Shown here: positions 22,024-31,100 of the stretch, piece after piece
Layout: each line of letters begins with the position of its first letter
Position numbering within the stretch: position 1 is the stretch's first letter
NCBI GenBank assembly: GCA_964035575.1
Contig: OZ037924.1
Coordinates: forward strand, 62,001 to 126,000
DNA from: Rhynchopus sp. YZ270_cl-10
Lineage: Eukaryota > Euglenozoa > Diplonemea > Diplonemida > Diplonemidae
DNA: 64,000 nucleotides
Direction of reading: 5' to 3'
Notes under the pieces: model-generated
Told to the model about the DNA's origin: nothing
The model's database searches: none
Seen by the model: only the letters and a program-made list of their open reading frames with translations
Translations under genes and position numbers: made by a program

Positions 22024-22116
22024 AAACGCAAAGAACAAGAACTGCATTTATGAGGCAGAGGGCAGGTCAGACGTGGTAAAGCCAAGCCATCGACTCAAAA
22101 GAAAAGAAAGGTTTAT

Positions 22117-22152
22117 AAGATTACCCTAAGCCTCTCTGTGCTTAGTCACCTT
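22117..22152 (+). repeat. Hairpin element, family A, copy 6
   Basis: Preceded by AAAGGTTTAT. AAGATTACCCTAAGC, loop CTCTCTGT, then GCTTAGTCACCTT. Confidence 0.7.
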
Positions 22153-22319
22153 ATCATATTCGTTATCGCGGAGCAACAGCTGCGCTGGGTTCCACAAGTT
22201 TGTCAGGGATGGAAAAATCTTCATTGCATGAAGACTTCTTTGGACAAAGCTAATTCTAGAGAAAATAATGATGTTCAAAAAACAAAGAGGAACGCTCTGA
22301 TACGCAACAAACTATTCAT

Positions 22320-22353
22320 AAGATGACCTAAGCCTCTTTGTGCTGAAGTCACA
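22320..22353 (+). repeat. Hairpin element, family A, copy 7
   Basis: AAGATGACCTAAGC, loop CTCTTTGT, GCTGAAGTCACA; right arm diverged. Confidence 0.55.
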
Positions 22354-22463
22354 GCATAAAAGCTAAAGCGCGTACTGGCGCCCATAACAGCTGCATGCGG
22401 GAAGAGTGAAGCATTTGAGTGGAAACCTCTACAGGGATAATAGAAAAATAGAAAAAAACTTGT

Positions 22464-22493
22464 AAGACTGTGTCTCGTGCACAACAGACATCT
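22464..22493 (+). repeat. Hairpin element, family B, copy 6
   Basis: AACTTGT box, AAGACTGTGTCTCGTGCACA, closing GACATCT. Confidence 0.5.
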
Positions 22494-22703
22494 ACTCAAG
22501 ACAAAAAAAGGTACAGTGAAAAACGGACCCAAGAGAGAGCCGATAAAATGCCCCTGAGGATCGTTCTCAAATCCGAGTCTTTCTGTGCAGTGAACACAAA
22601 CAGTCTGGTCTCACAAAAGGGGACAATCAATTCCTTGAAATGTGTTCGGGGGGGGAAATGGGGAGGTCACGAAACGTGTGTATAACATATATCAAAGGGG
22701 GAG

Positions 22704-22737
22704 GGTGTACCAGCGCCTCTGTGGATGCAGGTACACC
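22704..22737 (+). repeat. Hairpin element, family C, copy 6, changed stem
   Basis: Outer stem GGTGTACC / GGTACACC is perfect over 8 bp but differs in sequence from the GTGC / GCAC stem of other copies. The core CGCCTCTGTGGATGCA is kept. Confidence 0.65.
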
Positions 22738-22774
22738 AAAGAAAGTGCGTAGCTAGAGGTGAGGAAAGATTGAC

Positions 22775-22805
22775 AGATGAATGTGCTTTGTGTGCACGGC
22801 ATCTT
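22775..22805 (+). repeat. Hairpin element, family B, copy 7
   Basis: TTGACAGATGAATGTGC box and arm, loop TTTGT, GTGCACGGCATCTT. Confidence 0.55.
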
Positions 22806-22911
22806 GAGAGAGAAAAACGTATTGTTGTGGTGACTGCAGTAGCCCAGAGAATCGAAACACTGAGGACTGAGCCTGCAAACCCAGAAATGAGGAAAACAAA
22901 GAAAAGTTTAT

Positions 22912-22941
22912 AAGAACCTAAGCCTTAGCTTAGGCAACCTT
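22912..22941 (+). repeat. Hairpin element, family A, copy 8, changed stem
   Basis: AAGTTTATAAGAA, then a perfect CCTAAGC / GCTTAGG stem with loop CTTA, ending CAACCTT. The outer pairs differ from other copies yet still match. Confidence 0.65.
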
Positions 22942-23025
22942 CAAAATACCAATAGGGGTATGAGCCGTCCCAGGCCCTTGGCAAACCTGGACCAGCTGTC
23001 GTAGATCAGAAGTCTGAAGTGCAGT

Positions 23026-24327
23026 CTAATTGATACTAAACCCGTCAGTAACCTCGTCTGGTGGTTGTCCACGTCGAGGATCTGTCTCAACAAAGACGTT
23101 GCTGTTGAATCCGTCGACATCGGTGCTTCCTGGCCCGCCACTATCAGTGCAGCCCAGGTCGTCGTCCTCTTCCTCCACACCCTGCTCCTGTGGGTGGAGC
23201 CACTGCACGCGCAGCTTTTTATAGTCGAGTTCGCTGTCGAAGAGCACGAGGGGGAGCTCCTTTGAGATAGCGAGGGTGCTGCAGCAGTCGTGGATGCGCC
23301 TCACCAGTGCGCCTGTTGCGATGTCGTGCTGGTGCAGTGCGCCGTGTGCGATCGAGACGACGTAGCCGCTGCAGGGGGTGAATGCTGTGTGCAGGACACT
23401 GCCGCGACCTCCTGTACCCTCCCCCTCCTCCCCTGTTTGCACAGCACAAAGCGCAGCACCGCCCAGGACGCTGTACACACCAACACCACCACTGCTCCCG
23501 CCCACAGCGAAGTACGCACCACAGCGCGACACTGCCAAGGCACCTGCGCGTGGTGCGGAGAACTGCCCTGCCACCGGAACGACCAACACCTCACCAGTCC
23601 CTGGTTGCCACACGCGCACAGTGCAGCCTGCTGCGGCTAGGACAAAAGACCCGCATGGAGAGCACGCACAAGCAGAGATGCCTTCGCAGGGGAGTGCGTC
23701 CACATGGCACAGCGCCTCGTTCAGGACAACCACTCCTCGGGTGTCGTGCGTCACGATGTGCGAGTCGCTGACCGACAGCGAGTACGCCTGCATGACCACG
23801 GAGTTGAGGAGTGCGCCGTTTGCGAGGTCTATGTGGCACAGCGTGCGGGAGTCGCTGGAGACGGCGTAGAGCGCAGTGCCGCAGGGTGAGGGGGCGATGT
23901 GGCGGCAGGCACCGAAGCCTGCTTGGAAGGAGTGTGAGCGGCGCCTGGTCTCGGTGTCGTAGACTTCGATGGTGCCGCTGTCGAGGGCAAGGATGCAGTG
24001 TCGTTCGCATGGGGTCAGCGCTGCACGGTAGATGGTGCCGCCACATGTGTACGTGGCAGGGCACATCACTGCTGCACTGCATGCCGTCTGTCGCAACGTC
24101 ACAACGCCTGTACTGCTGAAAGTAGTGTTCTGCAGTGCAGTAGCGTCGTCCACTGCCACCTCCGAGGACGGAGACGAGGCGGAGGTGACGTACAACACAG
24201 CACCACCCGGTGCCACGCCAAACACACTACACGCAGCAGCCTTCACCTCGCCCACAGTGGCGGATAAAGAAACCTCCTTCAGCACCTCAGACGCACCGGT
24301 GAGGGGGAAGACGGCTCGGATGTCCAT
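23026..24327 (-). CDS. WD-type beta-propeller protein with ubiquitin-like N-terminus
   Basis: 433 residues from the ATG at 24327 (MDIRAVFPLTGASEVLKEVS). The first 75 residues look like a ubiquitin fold: a short strand, the SLSATVGEVKAAACSVFGV helix region, then more strands. Residues 90-390 are WD-like blades with motifs such as CGTALYAVSSDSRTLCHIDL, TVRVWQPGTGEV, CGAYFAVGGSSGGVGVYSV and IAHGALHQHDIATGALVRRI. Blades have the usual 40-residue spacing but few WD pairs. The tail is acidic and disordered. Such proteins are scaffolds; no partner can be named. The open frame runs 38 codons further upstream, but that part is Thr/His/Pro-rich and not protein-like, so I prefer the internal start. Confidence 0.7.
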   Translation of the reverse strand: MDIRAVFPLTGASEVLKEVSLSATVGEVKAAACSVFGVAPGGAVLYVTSASSPSSEVAVDDATALQNTTFSSTGVVTLRQTACSAAVMCPATYTCGGTIYRAALTPCERHCILALDSGTIEVYDTETRRRSHSFQAGFGACRHIAPSPCGTALYAVSSDSRTLCHIDLANGALLNSVVMQAYSLSVSDSHIVTHDTRGVVVLNEALCHVDALPCEGISACACSPCGSFVLAAAGCTVRVWQPGTGEVLVVPVAGQFSAPRAGALAVSRCGAYFAVGGSSGGVGVYSVLGGAALCAVQTGEEGEGTGGRGSVLHTAFTPCSGYVVSIAHGALHQHDIATGALVRRIHDCCSTLAISKELPLVLFDSELDYKKLRVQWLHPQEQGVEEEDDDLGCTDSGGPGSTDVDGFNSNVFVETDPRRGQPPDEVTDGFSIN

Positions 24328-24553
24328 GTGAAGGGGTGAGGGGGTGGCTGTGGTGGTTGTGTTGTGGAATAGAAGCGTTGGGATGTGAGGGAGGGAGGAA
24401 ACAGGTTGTGTTGTGATGTGTCGTGTTGTGTTGTGTGGCAATAGAGGACGCTAAGACTCATCAACAAAGCAACACTGCAAGAGCTAATAGAGAGCCTGCC
24501 TTGCCTTCCTGGCAACCCAGTTGTGCACGTCATCACGTTGCAGCTCTGTGAGG

Positions 24554-25006
24554 TCAGAAGAGGAGTGCGGTCAGCCTTGCGCCGAAGCACAAGCTCACAC
24601 CCAACCCTCCCGCGAAGGACAGTGCGCGGAACGGCTGGACCGCGAGCAGGTACGTGACAAAGTGGATGAAACGCATGGCTGCGAAGACCTTCAGCATCAG
24701 GACGTCGGTGTCGGTCGCCTTGCCGGAGAGGCCAAGCATCAGTGCCATGGCAAGCAGCTGCGGCTCGTTCTCAAGCGAGTTCGACATGCAACCATTAAGT
24801 CTTGCTAGGTCCTGTGGTGGTCCATACGCGACCACGCCAAGCCTGAAGAACGCACGCATGGGTGCAGGCACATCAGTGCTGTCCTCGGGTGCTTTGTACT
24901 CCTCCCTGATCAGGCGCGTGCGCGTCATCAGAAGGATCGTCGCCACAAGCTTCAGTCCGAGAAGCCCAGTCACTCCTGCGACAGTGTTCATGTAGATGTC
25001 CGACAT
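24554..25006 (-). CDS. MAPEG family membrane protein (microsomal glutathione transferase / prostaglandin E synthase type)
   Basis: 150 residues from the ATG at 25006 (MSDIYMNTVAGVTGLLGLKL), the standard MAPEG length. It has four predicted membrane helices: about 8-28, 79-97, 103-122 and 130-150. The conserved helix 2 pattern appears as LNGCMSNSLENEPQLLAMAL, with Asn-x-x-Glu-Asn in place of the animal RxxRAHxNxxEN core, followed by MRFIHFVTYLLAVQPFR, the usual R-hhH-hhhYhhxxxPxR motif of helix 4. MAPEG proteins conjugate or isomerise lipid products with glutathione in the ER. The substrate is unknown. The frame starts 30 codons earlier, but those residues have no MAPEG counterpart. Confidence 0.82.
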   Translation of the reverse strand: MSDIYMNTVAGVTGLLGLKLVATILLMTRTRLIREEYKAPEDSTDVPAPMRAFFRLGVVAYGPPQDLARLNGCMSNSLENEPQLLAMALMLGLSGKATDTDVLMLKVFAAMRFIHFVTYLLAVQPFRALSFAGGLGVSLCFGARLTALLF

Positions 25007-25216
25007 CGTGTAGTGTGTGGTCTGATACATCATTGAGGTGGTGTGATGGACAACAGGGTAAAATGATCGTTTGTTTTCTGAAGATGTGCCCATCACGGGT
25101 CACAGCGAGTTCTGTCATATCCCCAAGGGCAAAACACTTGCACACAGAGGAGAAAAGAAACGCCAGTTGGAATAAAAAGCAAGAAACAACAAAGTGAAAA
25201 AGAAGAAACGTTGACA

Positions 25217-25247
25217 GATGAACATGCATCACGTACATACACATCTA
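25217..25247 (+). repeat. Hairpin element, family B, copy 8 (inside duplication A)
   Basis: GTTGACAGATGAACATGC, loop ATCAC, GTACATACACATCT. Its partner at 42762-42792 differs at two bases. Confidence 0.5.
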
Positions 25248-25452
25248 ATAGTTGCAAAACAAGAACAAGAAGACACCTCACAAAGAGAGCAGCACACATC
25301 ACACACAGACAGGCAACGGCACTTCCTCGACTATTCAGTGAACATAAACTGGACCCGATTATACAAGGCGTGCACAAGCCTTCTGTTTCAGATAACACAC
25401 AGCACTATTCAACACCAGCACACACCACAGGATAGATACTCTATCGCTGTCT

Positions 25453-26223
25453 TCAAGCGTCTGGTGAGAGACACTTCGCAGTTCCGTCTGCCTGCACCTC
25501 ACACCGCACACACCTCAGCAGGTCGCACGGGTTGGAGCAGCGGCCCTGGCCAGTCGAGTCGTTTGTGCAAGACGTCCCAACAGGGCAGGTCATCGCCTCA
25601 CAGCCAACAGGAGGTGTGGGTGGGAATGGCGGCACACACTTTGCAGTTCCGTCTGCCTGCACCTCACACTGCACACACTTCAGAAGGTCGCACGGGTTCG
25701 TGGGCGGGGTTGGAGGAGGCACGCACTTCCCATTGCCCTTGTCATCTTCGACGCAGTGCGCACATTCCATACTCCCACATCCAACAGGTGGCGGAATGCA
25801 GATACCCTCCCCTGTCTTGGGGTCGTTCTTGCAGTTTGCGCACCTCAACTGGTCGCAGCCAACAACAGGCGGCGACGGTGGCGTCGGTGAGGGGAACCAC
25901 CACGACGGCAGGCACAGTGCATGTCCGGCAAGCTCGTAGCACGTCCTCCCAGACCTGCACTGCGTCGCAGCACATCCCACCGGCAGCGGCTTGCACCACG
26001 CCTGGCTCCCAATAGCAACACACTCCGTCCCGGGCCCACACCGCACACCTGCGCAAGGACCAGGCGGCGGCGGTGGCGGCATACACGACGCCACACCCTC
26101 ACTGTCCTCCACACACGGATAGAGTGCGGGACACACCGTCGCCTCACAGCCTGCTGTGTGCGGCGGGATCTGTGCCGAGGCCACCAACCCCATGCTTGCA
26201 ACGAGCGACAGGCGCGACAGCAT
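25453..26223 (-). CDS. Secreted Cys-rich repeat protein, copy A
   Basis: 256 residues. A signal peptide (MLSRLSLVASMGLVASAQ) is followed by about eight modules of 25-30 residues, each with four to six cysteines in patterns such as C..x(3)C....C..x(5)C, joined by Pro-rich linkers (PPPPPPGPC, PPTPPTNPC). Two modules are almost identical (NPCDLLKCVQCEVQADGTAK and NPCDLLRCVRCEVQADGTAK), so the repeat grows by internal duplication. The pattern is like small EGF/follistatin-type knots, but no named domain fits. No membrane anchor is visible, so secretion is likely. The gene sits directly downstream of the giant surface protein; copy B sits directly upstream of it. The two proteins differ at one residue (Met here, Leu in copy B, within GCGSxECAHC). 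Confidence 0.8.
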   Translation of the reverse strand: MLSRLSLVASMGLVASAQIPPHTAGCEATVCPALYPCVEDSEGVASCMPPPPPPGPCAGVRCGPGTECVAIGSQAWCKPLPVGCAATQCRSGRTCYELAGHALCLPSWWFPSPTPPSPPVVGCDQLRCANCKNDPKTGEGICIPPPVGCGSMECAHCVEDDKGNGKCVPPPTPPTNPCDLLKCVQCEVQADGTAKCVPPFPPTPPVGCEAMTCPVGTSCTNDSTGQGRCSNPCDLLRCVRCEVQADGTAKCLSPDA

Positions 26224-26697
26224 TGTTGACTCTCTTTGAAAGAACGGGTGTAATCTGTGTGGGTGGTGTGATGCGGTGCCAGAGGTGTTATGGGAATGGG
26301 AACGCTTCTGGGAAGGGAAATGGTCATAAAATACTTTCTTGTCTTTTTTCGTTGCATAACTTGGTTTTGTTTATGGGGCGCAGGAAAGGGATAGGGAGAG
26401 GAAGGGGGAGGGGGTGTTTCTACGTCATGTCTGTTACTTTGGACAACCTGTTTTGGGTTGTTTTGCTTTGGCATTTGCAGTCTCACTCAGAAGACGAGGG
26501 ACTTGCCTGATTTTCCTTTTTTTTAGATATTCGCGTAAAATGCAACACAACAACACAAAAGCGCTTTTCAAAAGTACGACATCCGCACAAACCGACAAAC
26601 CCACCCAACTAACAGTGGGATGTTCATTCTCGAGAATGGCGTCGTGAATATCCTCATAAAATGAAAGACAAAGAACAGCAATAAAGGTGACGTTGCG

Positions 26698-26726
26698 AGT
26701 GCACACGCCTTTGCAACGCAGGCACA
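26698..26726 (+). repeat. Hairpin element, family C, copy 7
   Basis: AGTGCACACGCC, TTTGCAACGCAG, GCACAT; outer stem GTGC / GCAC. Confidence 0.5.
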
Positions 26727-27088
26727 TCACAACGAAGAACGGGAGGTAACAACGAAAGAAGAGCAGCAACAACAGCACCTTGCGTGACACGAAACTGCAA
26801 ACAGCAGAAACGAAAAACAAACGTACTGTTGATGCAAAGACAAGACCACTGGGGAGGACGGTGCCGCGTTTGGGGTTACATATTATATTTTGGTGTAAAA
26901 GGGGCAGGGGAAACAACAACTGGGATACTGGGAAGGGGTGTGCGGCACCTCCAAGAGAAAAAGCATTTATGCACAAAAAAGGACACATTTTTTGCATCTC
27001 ATAAACATGGCTAGCAGACCCCAAAGCTTTGGCCACAACAGATGCAGAAGATAACCCTCACAAAGCACACAGCGACGTTGCACAGAAG

Positions 27089-27145
27089 CCCTCTGCTTCT
27101 CAGCAGAGGGTCAGTGTGCTGCTGCACAGGTGCTTTCACCTGCAG
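27089..27145. other. Two adjacent perfect hairpins
   Basis: CCCTCTGC-TTCTCA-GCAGAGGG (27089-27110) and CTGCACAGGTG-CTTT-CACCTGCAG (27122-27145) stand 11 bases apart. They could be part of a structured RNA or of a transcript end. Neither matches the A-E families. Confidence 0.45.
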
Positions 27146-28134
27146 TTCGTGCTGATGCCTTCGGTGGTGGTGTTGTCTCGAAACTGAGGAGGCACCCACA
27201 CTGTCCGGCGTCGCTTCGTAAATGCAACAAATACCCTCACACAGCAAACGACAACTAGGATGGGTGTGGCCACGCATCGTGTCGTCTTGTCCTGTCACCC
27301 TCAGTCGAATGTACAGCCAGTCAGAACGGCGCCACCTGCAGACACACACACGCTAACAAAAGCTAACTTACACAAGAAAGGACGACAAAGGGACACAGCA
27401 GGCTGCTGGTGTGGGATGTGGATGGCTGCCCTTGATGGACGCCGCACATGTAAACACACCTTGGCACAGCACAGCGCACCCATTGCCTCCCTCCCCTGTG
27501 CTCGTTTACTTTTTCACTTCTCAGTGTCCACAAAAGAAAGGCGCAATACAAAAAGCCTGCACATTTGGAAAAATGAACATTATGGTGATGTGGAAGCGAG
27601 AGCGTCAGTGTGCGTTCGTGTAACCCAGCAGCACACTCACGCAAAGCTTGTCACATTCAGTGTGGTGAAGACCCTCAGTGAACCTGGACACTTGGTTTGT
27701 GCTGTTGGGAGAGGTGGCTGAAAACAGCCACATACTTCTCAACAGCAGCACGCTTGTGTCCTTCTCAAAAAACAACAGCTTTACAGCTTGAACCATGTAC
27801 GTAGAAACAGGGAAGAGAAGGTGGAGGGGGAGGAGAGGGAGGGAGGAACAACAAATGGGTGTGAAGTGGAAGTAGGGCGCTTGGATGGACCCTGTACTTA
27901 AGTTTAAAAAATGAAAACTGTGGACAACGGAGACAAGAGAGGTGGCAGAAGCCATACCTTTTCAGGTTCTGTTTTTGTAAAAGACCTGGGGAACAGGTTC
28001 CTTGTTCTACACATAATCTTTATATTTTGTTTTTTGCAACATAACCCTTGCTATGTTTGGAATCTCTTCTTGCCGTTTGTTTTTTGTTTGTTTGTTTTGT
28101 TTTTGTGATTTTGTTGCCAACGTACGTTGTCTCT

Positions 28135-31100
28135 CTACAGCACAAACAGCGCCAGCACAGCCACACACAGTGTGACCCACAGGGTGGGCACCAAGACACC
28201 GCCCGAGGTAGGGATGGGGATAATGTTGGGGTCGAAGGTGACTGGCGGGACGCTTGTTGGTGGTGCGGCTGTCGGGGGTGCAGTTGGCACAACCGGTGGC
28301 TGCGGTGTGGGTGGCGACATGCTTGTGGGCTGCGATGTTGTGGGTGGGACGTTTGTTGGCGGTGCAGGTGTTGGTGGGGGTGGCGGCACGGGTGTGTTGG
28401 CCACACCAACCTGCATGTTCGATGTGGACGCAGTGGCGAAGGGGGAGGTGACGCCCGGTGTGGGCGACTGCTTCAGGATACTGTTCGGGTCGGCCAAGTC
28501 GGCAACAATGGCGTCCTTGACTGCAGTGGAGACTGCAGCCGCGTCGACCGTGACAGCCGTCTCAATCTCAAACTCCGTGACAACGTCGACTGTGGTCGCA
28601 AGCGCAAAGAAGGAGCGGTACGCAGCCGCGCCTGCCCCACCCGCAACAGTCGCAATGCCGGTGCAGTTCGGGTCTGCCGTAATGTTGCACGGCGCCGCTG
28701 TTGGCGGGAGTGTCGGCGGCGCAGCTGTGATCGTCTTGTCGACGCACCTGCCCGAGATCTTGTCAGCAGCGGTGATGCCGCCGCCGCCAAGCTTCGCACA
28801 CACCCACTTCAGGAAGGCTGCCTTGATGACGGGGTTCCCCTTCTTCAGCAGCTTCAGCATCTGGATCTCGGCGTCCCCCTTGCGCACGTTGTTCACAAAC
28901 GGCATCGCCAGCGCCTCGGTGTCGAACGCCGCAAGCGACAGCCCGGACAGCGTGATCACCTCCGGCGGCGGCGTCGGTGCGCGTGTCACGTTGCCTGACG
29001 ACGCAGGGTAGTCGACCGGGAACTCCAGCGTCACCATGTTCCCGGTGCACAGCTTCATCTGGTCCGACGCCCCGCTTGTGCACACAAGGGTGAGCTGCAT
29101 CTGTGCACACGGCTCCGTCACGTACAGCTGTGTCAGCTGCGTCCACCCACCCTGGAACGAGTACGTCGGCTTGTTGATGAAGTCCAGCGCATTCGGCTTC
29201 GCGTGCGCAAAGTACGAGTTGTGCACCTTGTCGAGGCACACCCCGCTCACCTTGACACTCGAGTTCGAGTCCGAGCGCACCGCGTCCCCCATCACATCCA
29301 CCACACTCAGCATCAACGCAAACGGCTTCCCAGGCTCGGGGTAGTACGTCGTCGACGTGCACGCCGTCCCAGAGCACATCCAGTGGTTCCCGCCCGGGCG
29401 CAGTGCCGCCGCATCCTGCATGTTGACCTCAAACAGGAAGGTGTCGTCGGGCTTCGCAAACGTGGCCGCAGGGTTCGTGCTCACGTCCCCCTTCCCGTAC
29501 TTGTAGTTCAGCTGCGTTGTCGACAGGTAGAACCGCGTCAGCCCAGACTGCTTCCACCCCGCCATCTTCCCGTACGAGATGTCCTTGAAGGTCGCCTCCC
29601 CGCCCTTCAGCTTGAACGAGAACGCCGGCACGTTCCACCCAGACGACTCCTTCGGCATGCACTTTGGCAGCGACGCAATCTTCTTCCCCCAGCCACACGC
29701 CCCCGACGTCCCCTTCCCGTCCACGCACGTGTCAAGCACCCACTTCCCTGACTTCGACTTGTCCACGTTGCTGCACGGCACGGCCAGCGGGCGCAGCTGC
29801 ACGGGTGCCGCACTCCCCTTGTCCTCGGGGTGCTTCACCTGGATCCCGTCCAGCCCAAGTGCCACCACCTTCATTGTGAAGTTGTAGCCGCGGCCCCACG
29901 TCGCAGGGTGCGGCTTGCTCCACGGCCGGCCCATGTGGCTGTCCCGCCCGTTCTTTGCCCCCATCCCGCCAAGGCCGAGCGGCACCCATCCTTTCATCAC
30001 CTGCTTCACCATCATCAGGTGGGCCGTGGGCAGCCCTGCCGGCGGTGTGGGGCAGATCGGCTTCATCGGCTTCCACACCTTCGAGCTGTTTGTGCTGTTG
30101 CCCATAAACGAGCTGTTCACACCCGTCATGTCCATCGGAGGCACACACGGCACACCGATGCGCGCAAACGCCGCAAGACGCACAGCACGCCTCACAAAGT
30201 GCAGCGGGCCCACATCCGCAATCGCGCCAAACGGCGTCGGGCCCGACGTTGTCATCGGCGCCACAGCCTGCACGGTGAAGAACCACGGCACGTGCTCGCA
30301 CGCCGGCATCCCTGATACGGCCACCTGCTGTGCTGTCGCCTCGTGGTCCGCAGCAATCTGCGGCCGCCAGGCCTCACACGCAGCCGTGCGCGTCGTCTGG
30401 TTCGACCGGATCTGGAACGTGCCCACACCGCGGCGTGCGACGCCCGTCCACGTCACCGTCGTGGTCGACGTGTTCGACTTCTGCGTCCCGGTCAGCGTGA
30501 ACTGCATGTGGTTGTCCCCCACAACAGGCATCCCCTTCGCGTCCACCACCTGGAACGACAGGCTGCTCCCAACCCCGGTCACTGCCGCAGGCGCACCCGA
30601 GAGCGTGCGTCCCCACAGGCGCGTGAAGTTCGGGCGCGACAGCACGCTCCCCTCGTTCGGCGCACCCGCAATCATCAGCCCGACCGGCGCCTCGACCGTG
30701 AACGTCACTGCCGTCGTCGGCGCTGTGGTCCCTGTCGGGAACCCGGTGAAGGCACCCGCCTTGAGCTGGCACGTCCCGACAGCCGCAAACACACCTGCAA
30801 TCTCAATCGCATCGCCGGTGCCGGCAGCCCCAGTCTTCGGGTCCTTTGTGTTCGCAATCGCACACGTTGTTGTCCCACTCGCACACGCGAAGCACCCCTC
30901 GGGCACCATCTCCGTCGGCACTGCCGTCACAGACGCACCCGCCGCCCAGGACACGCCGCCAATCCCGCGGAACTTCCCAGTCGTGTCCCACGCAGCAAGC
31001 CCGACGTGCACGGTGCGGTTGTACACACTGTACGCCTTGCCTGTTGTCGTGGCCGGGACTTCGAGCGTCTGCGACGACGCCCACTTCCAGTCCGCAAGCG

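Larger units (their letters stand above)
21799..23025. other. Intergenic chain of hairpin elements
   Basis: No gene. Seven elements of three families follow one another: A at 21994, 22117 and 22320; B at 22464; C at 22704; B at 22775; A at 22912. All are in plus orientation, separated by purine-rich spacers. Confidence 0.7.
25076..26242. repeat. Segmental duplication, copy A
   Basis: 1,167 bp nearly identical to 42613-43788. It includes the whole Cys-rich gene plus about 375 bp of its 3' flank and about 20 bp upstream of its start. Homology breaks sharply at TTCTGAAGATG on one side and TCTCTTTGAAAG on the other. Direct orientation; 17.5 kb apart. Confidence 0.95.
26224..28134. other. 1.9-kb intergenic region
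   Basis: No convincing gene. A family C element lies at 26698 and two perfect hairpins at 27089-27145. The part 27000-27700 is less A/T-rich than usual for this window, and open frames up to 200 codons occur on the minus strand, but their sequence looks random. Confidence 0.55.

Noticed and set aside
24328-24441. Upstream extension of the WD protein (38 residues)
   Set aside because: Thr/His/Pro-rich and not protein-like; the ubiquitin-like fold begins exactly at the internal Met.
26434-27036. 200-codon minus-strand frame
   Set aside because: Passes through a family C hairpin element, has no domain and a random-like composition.
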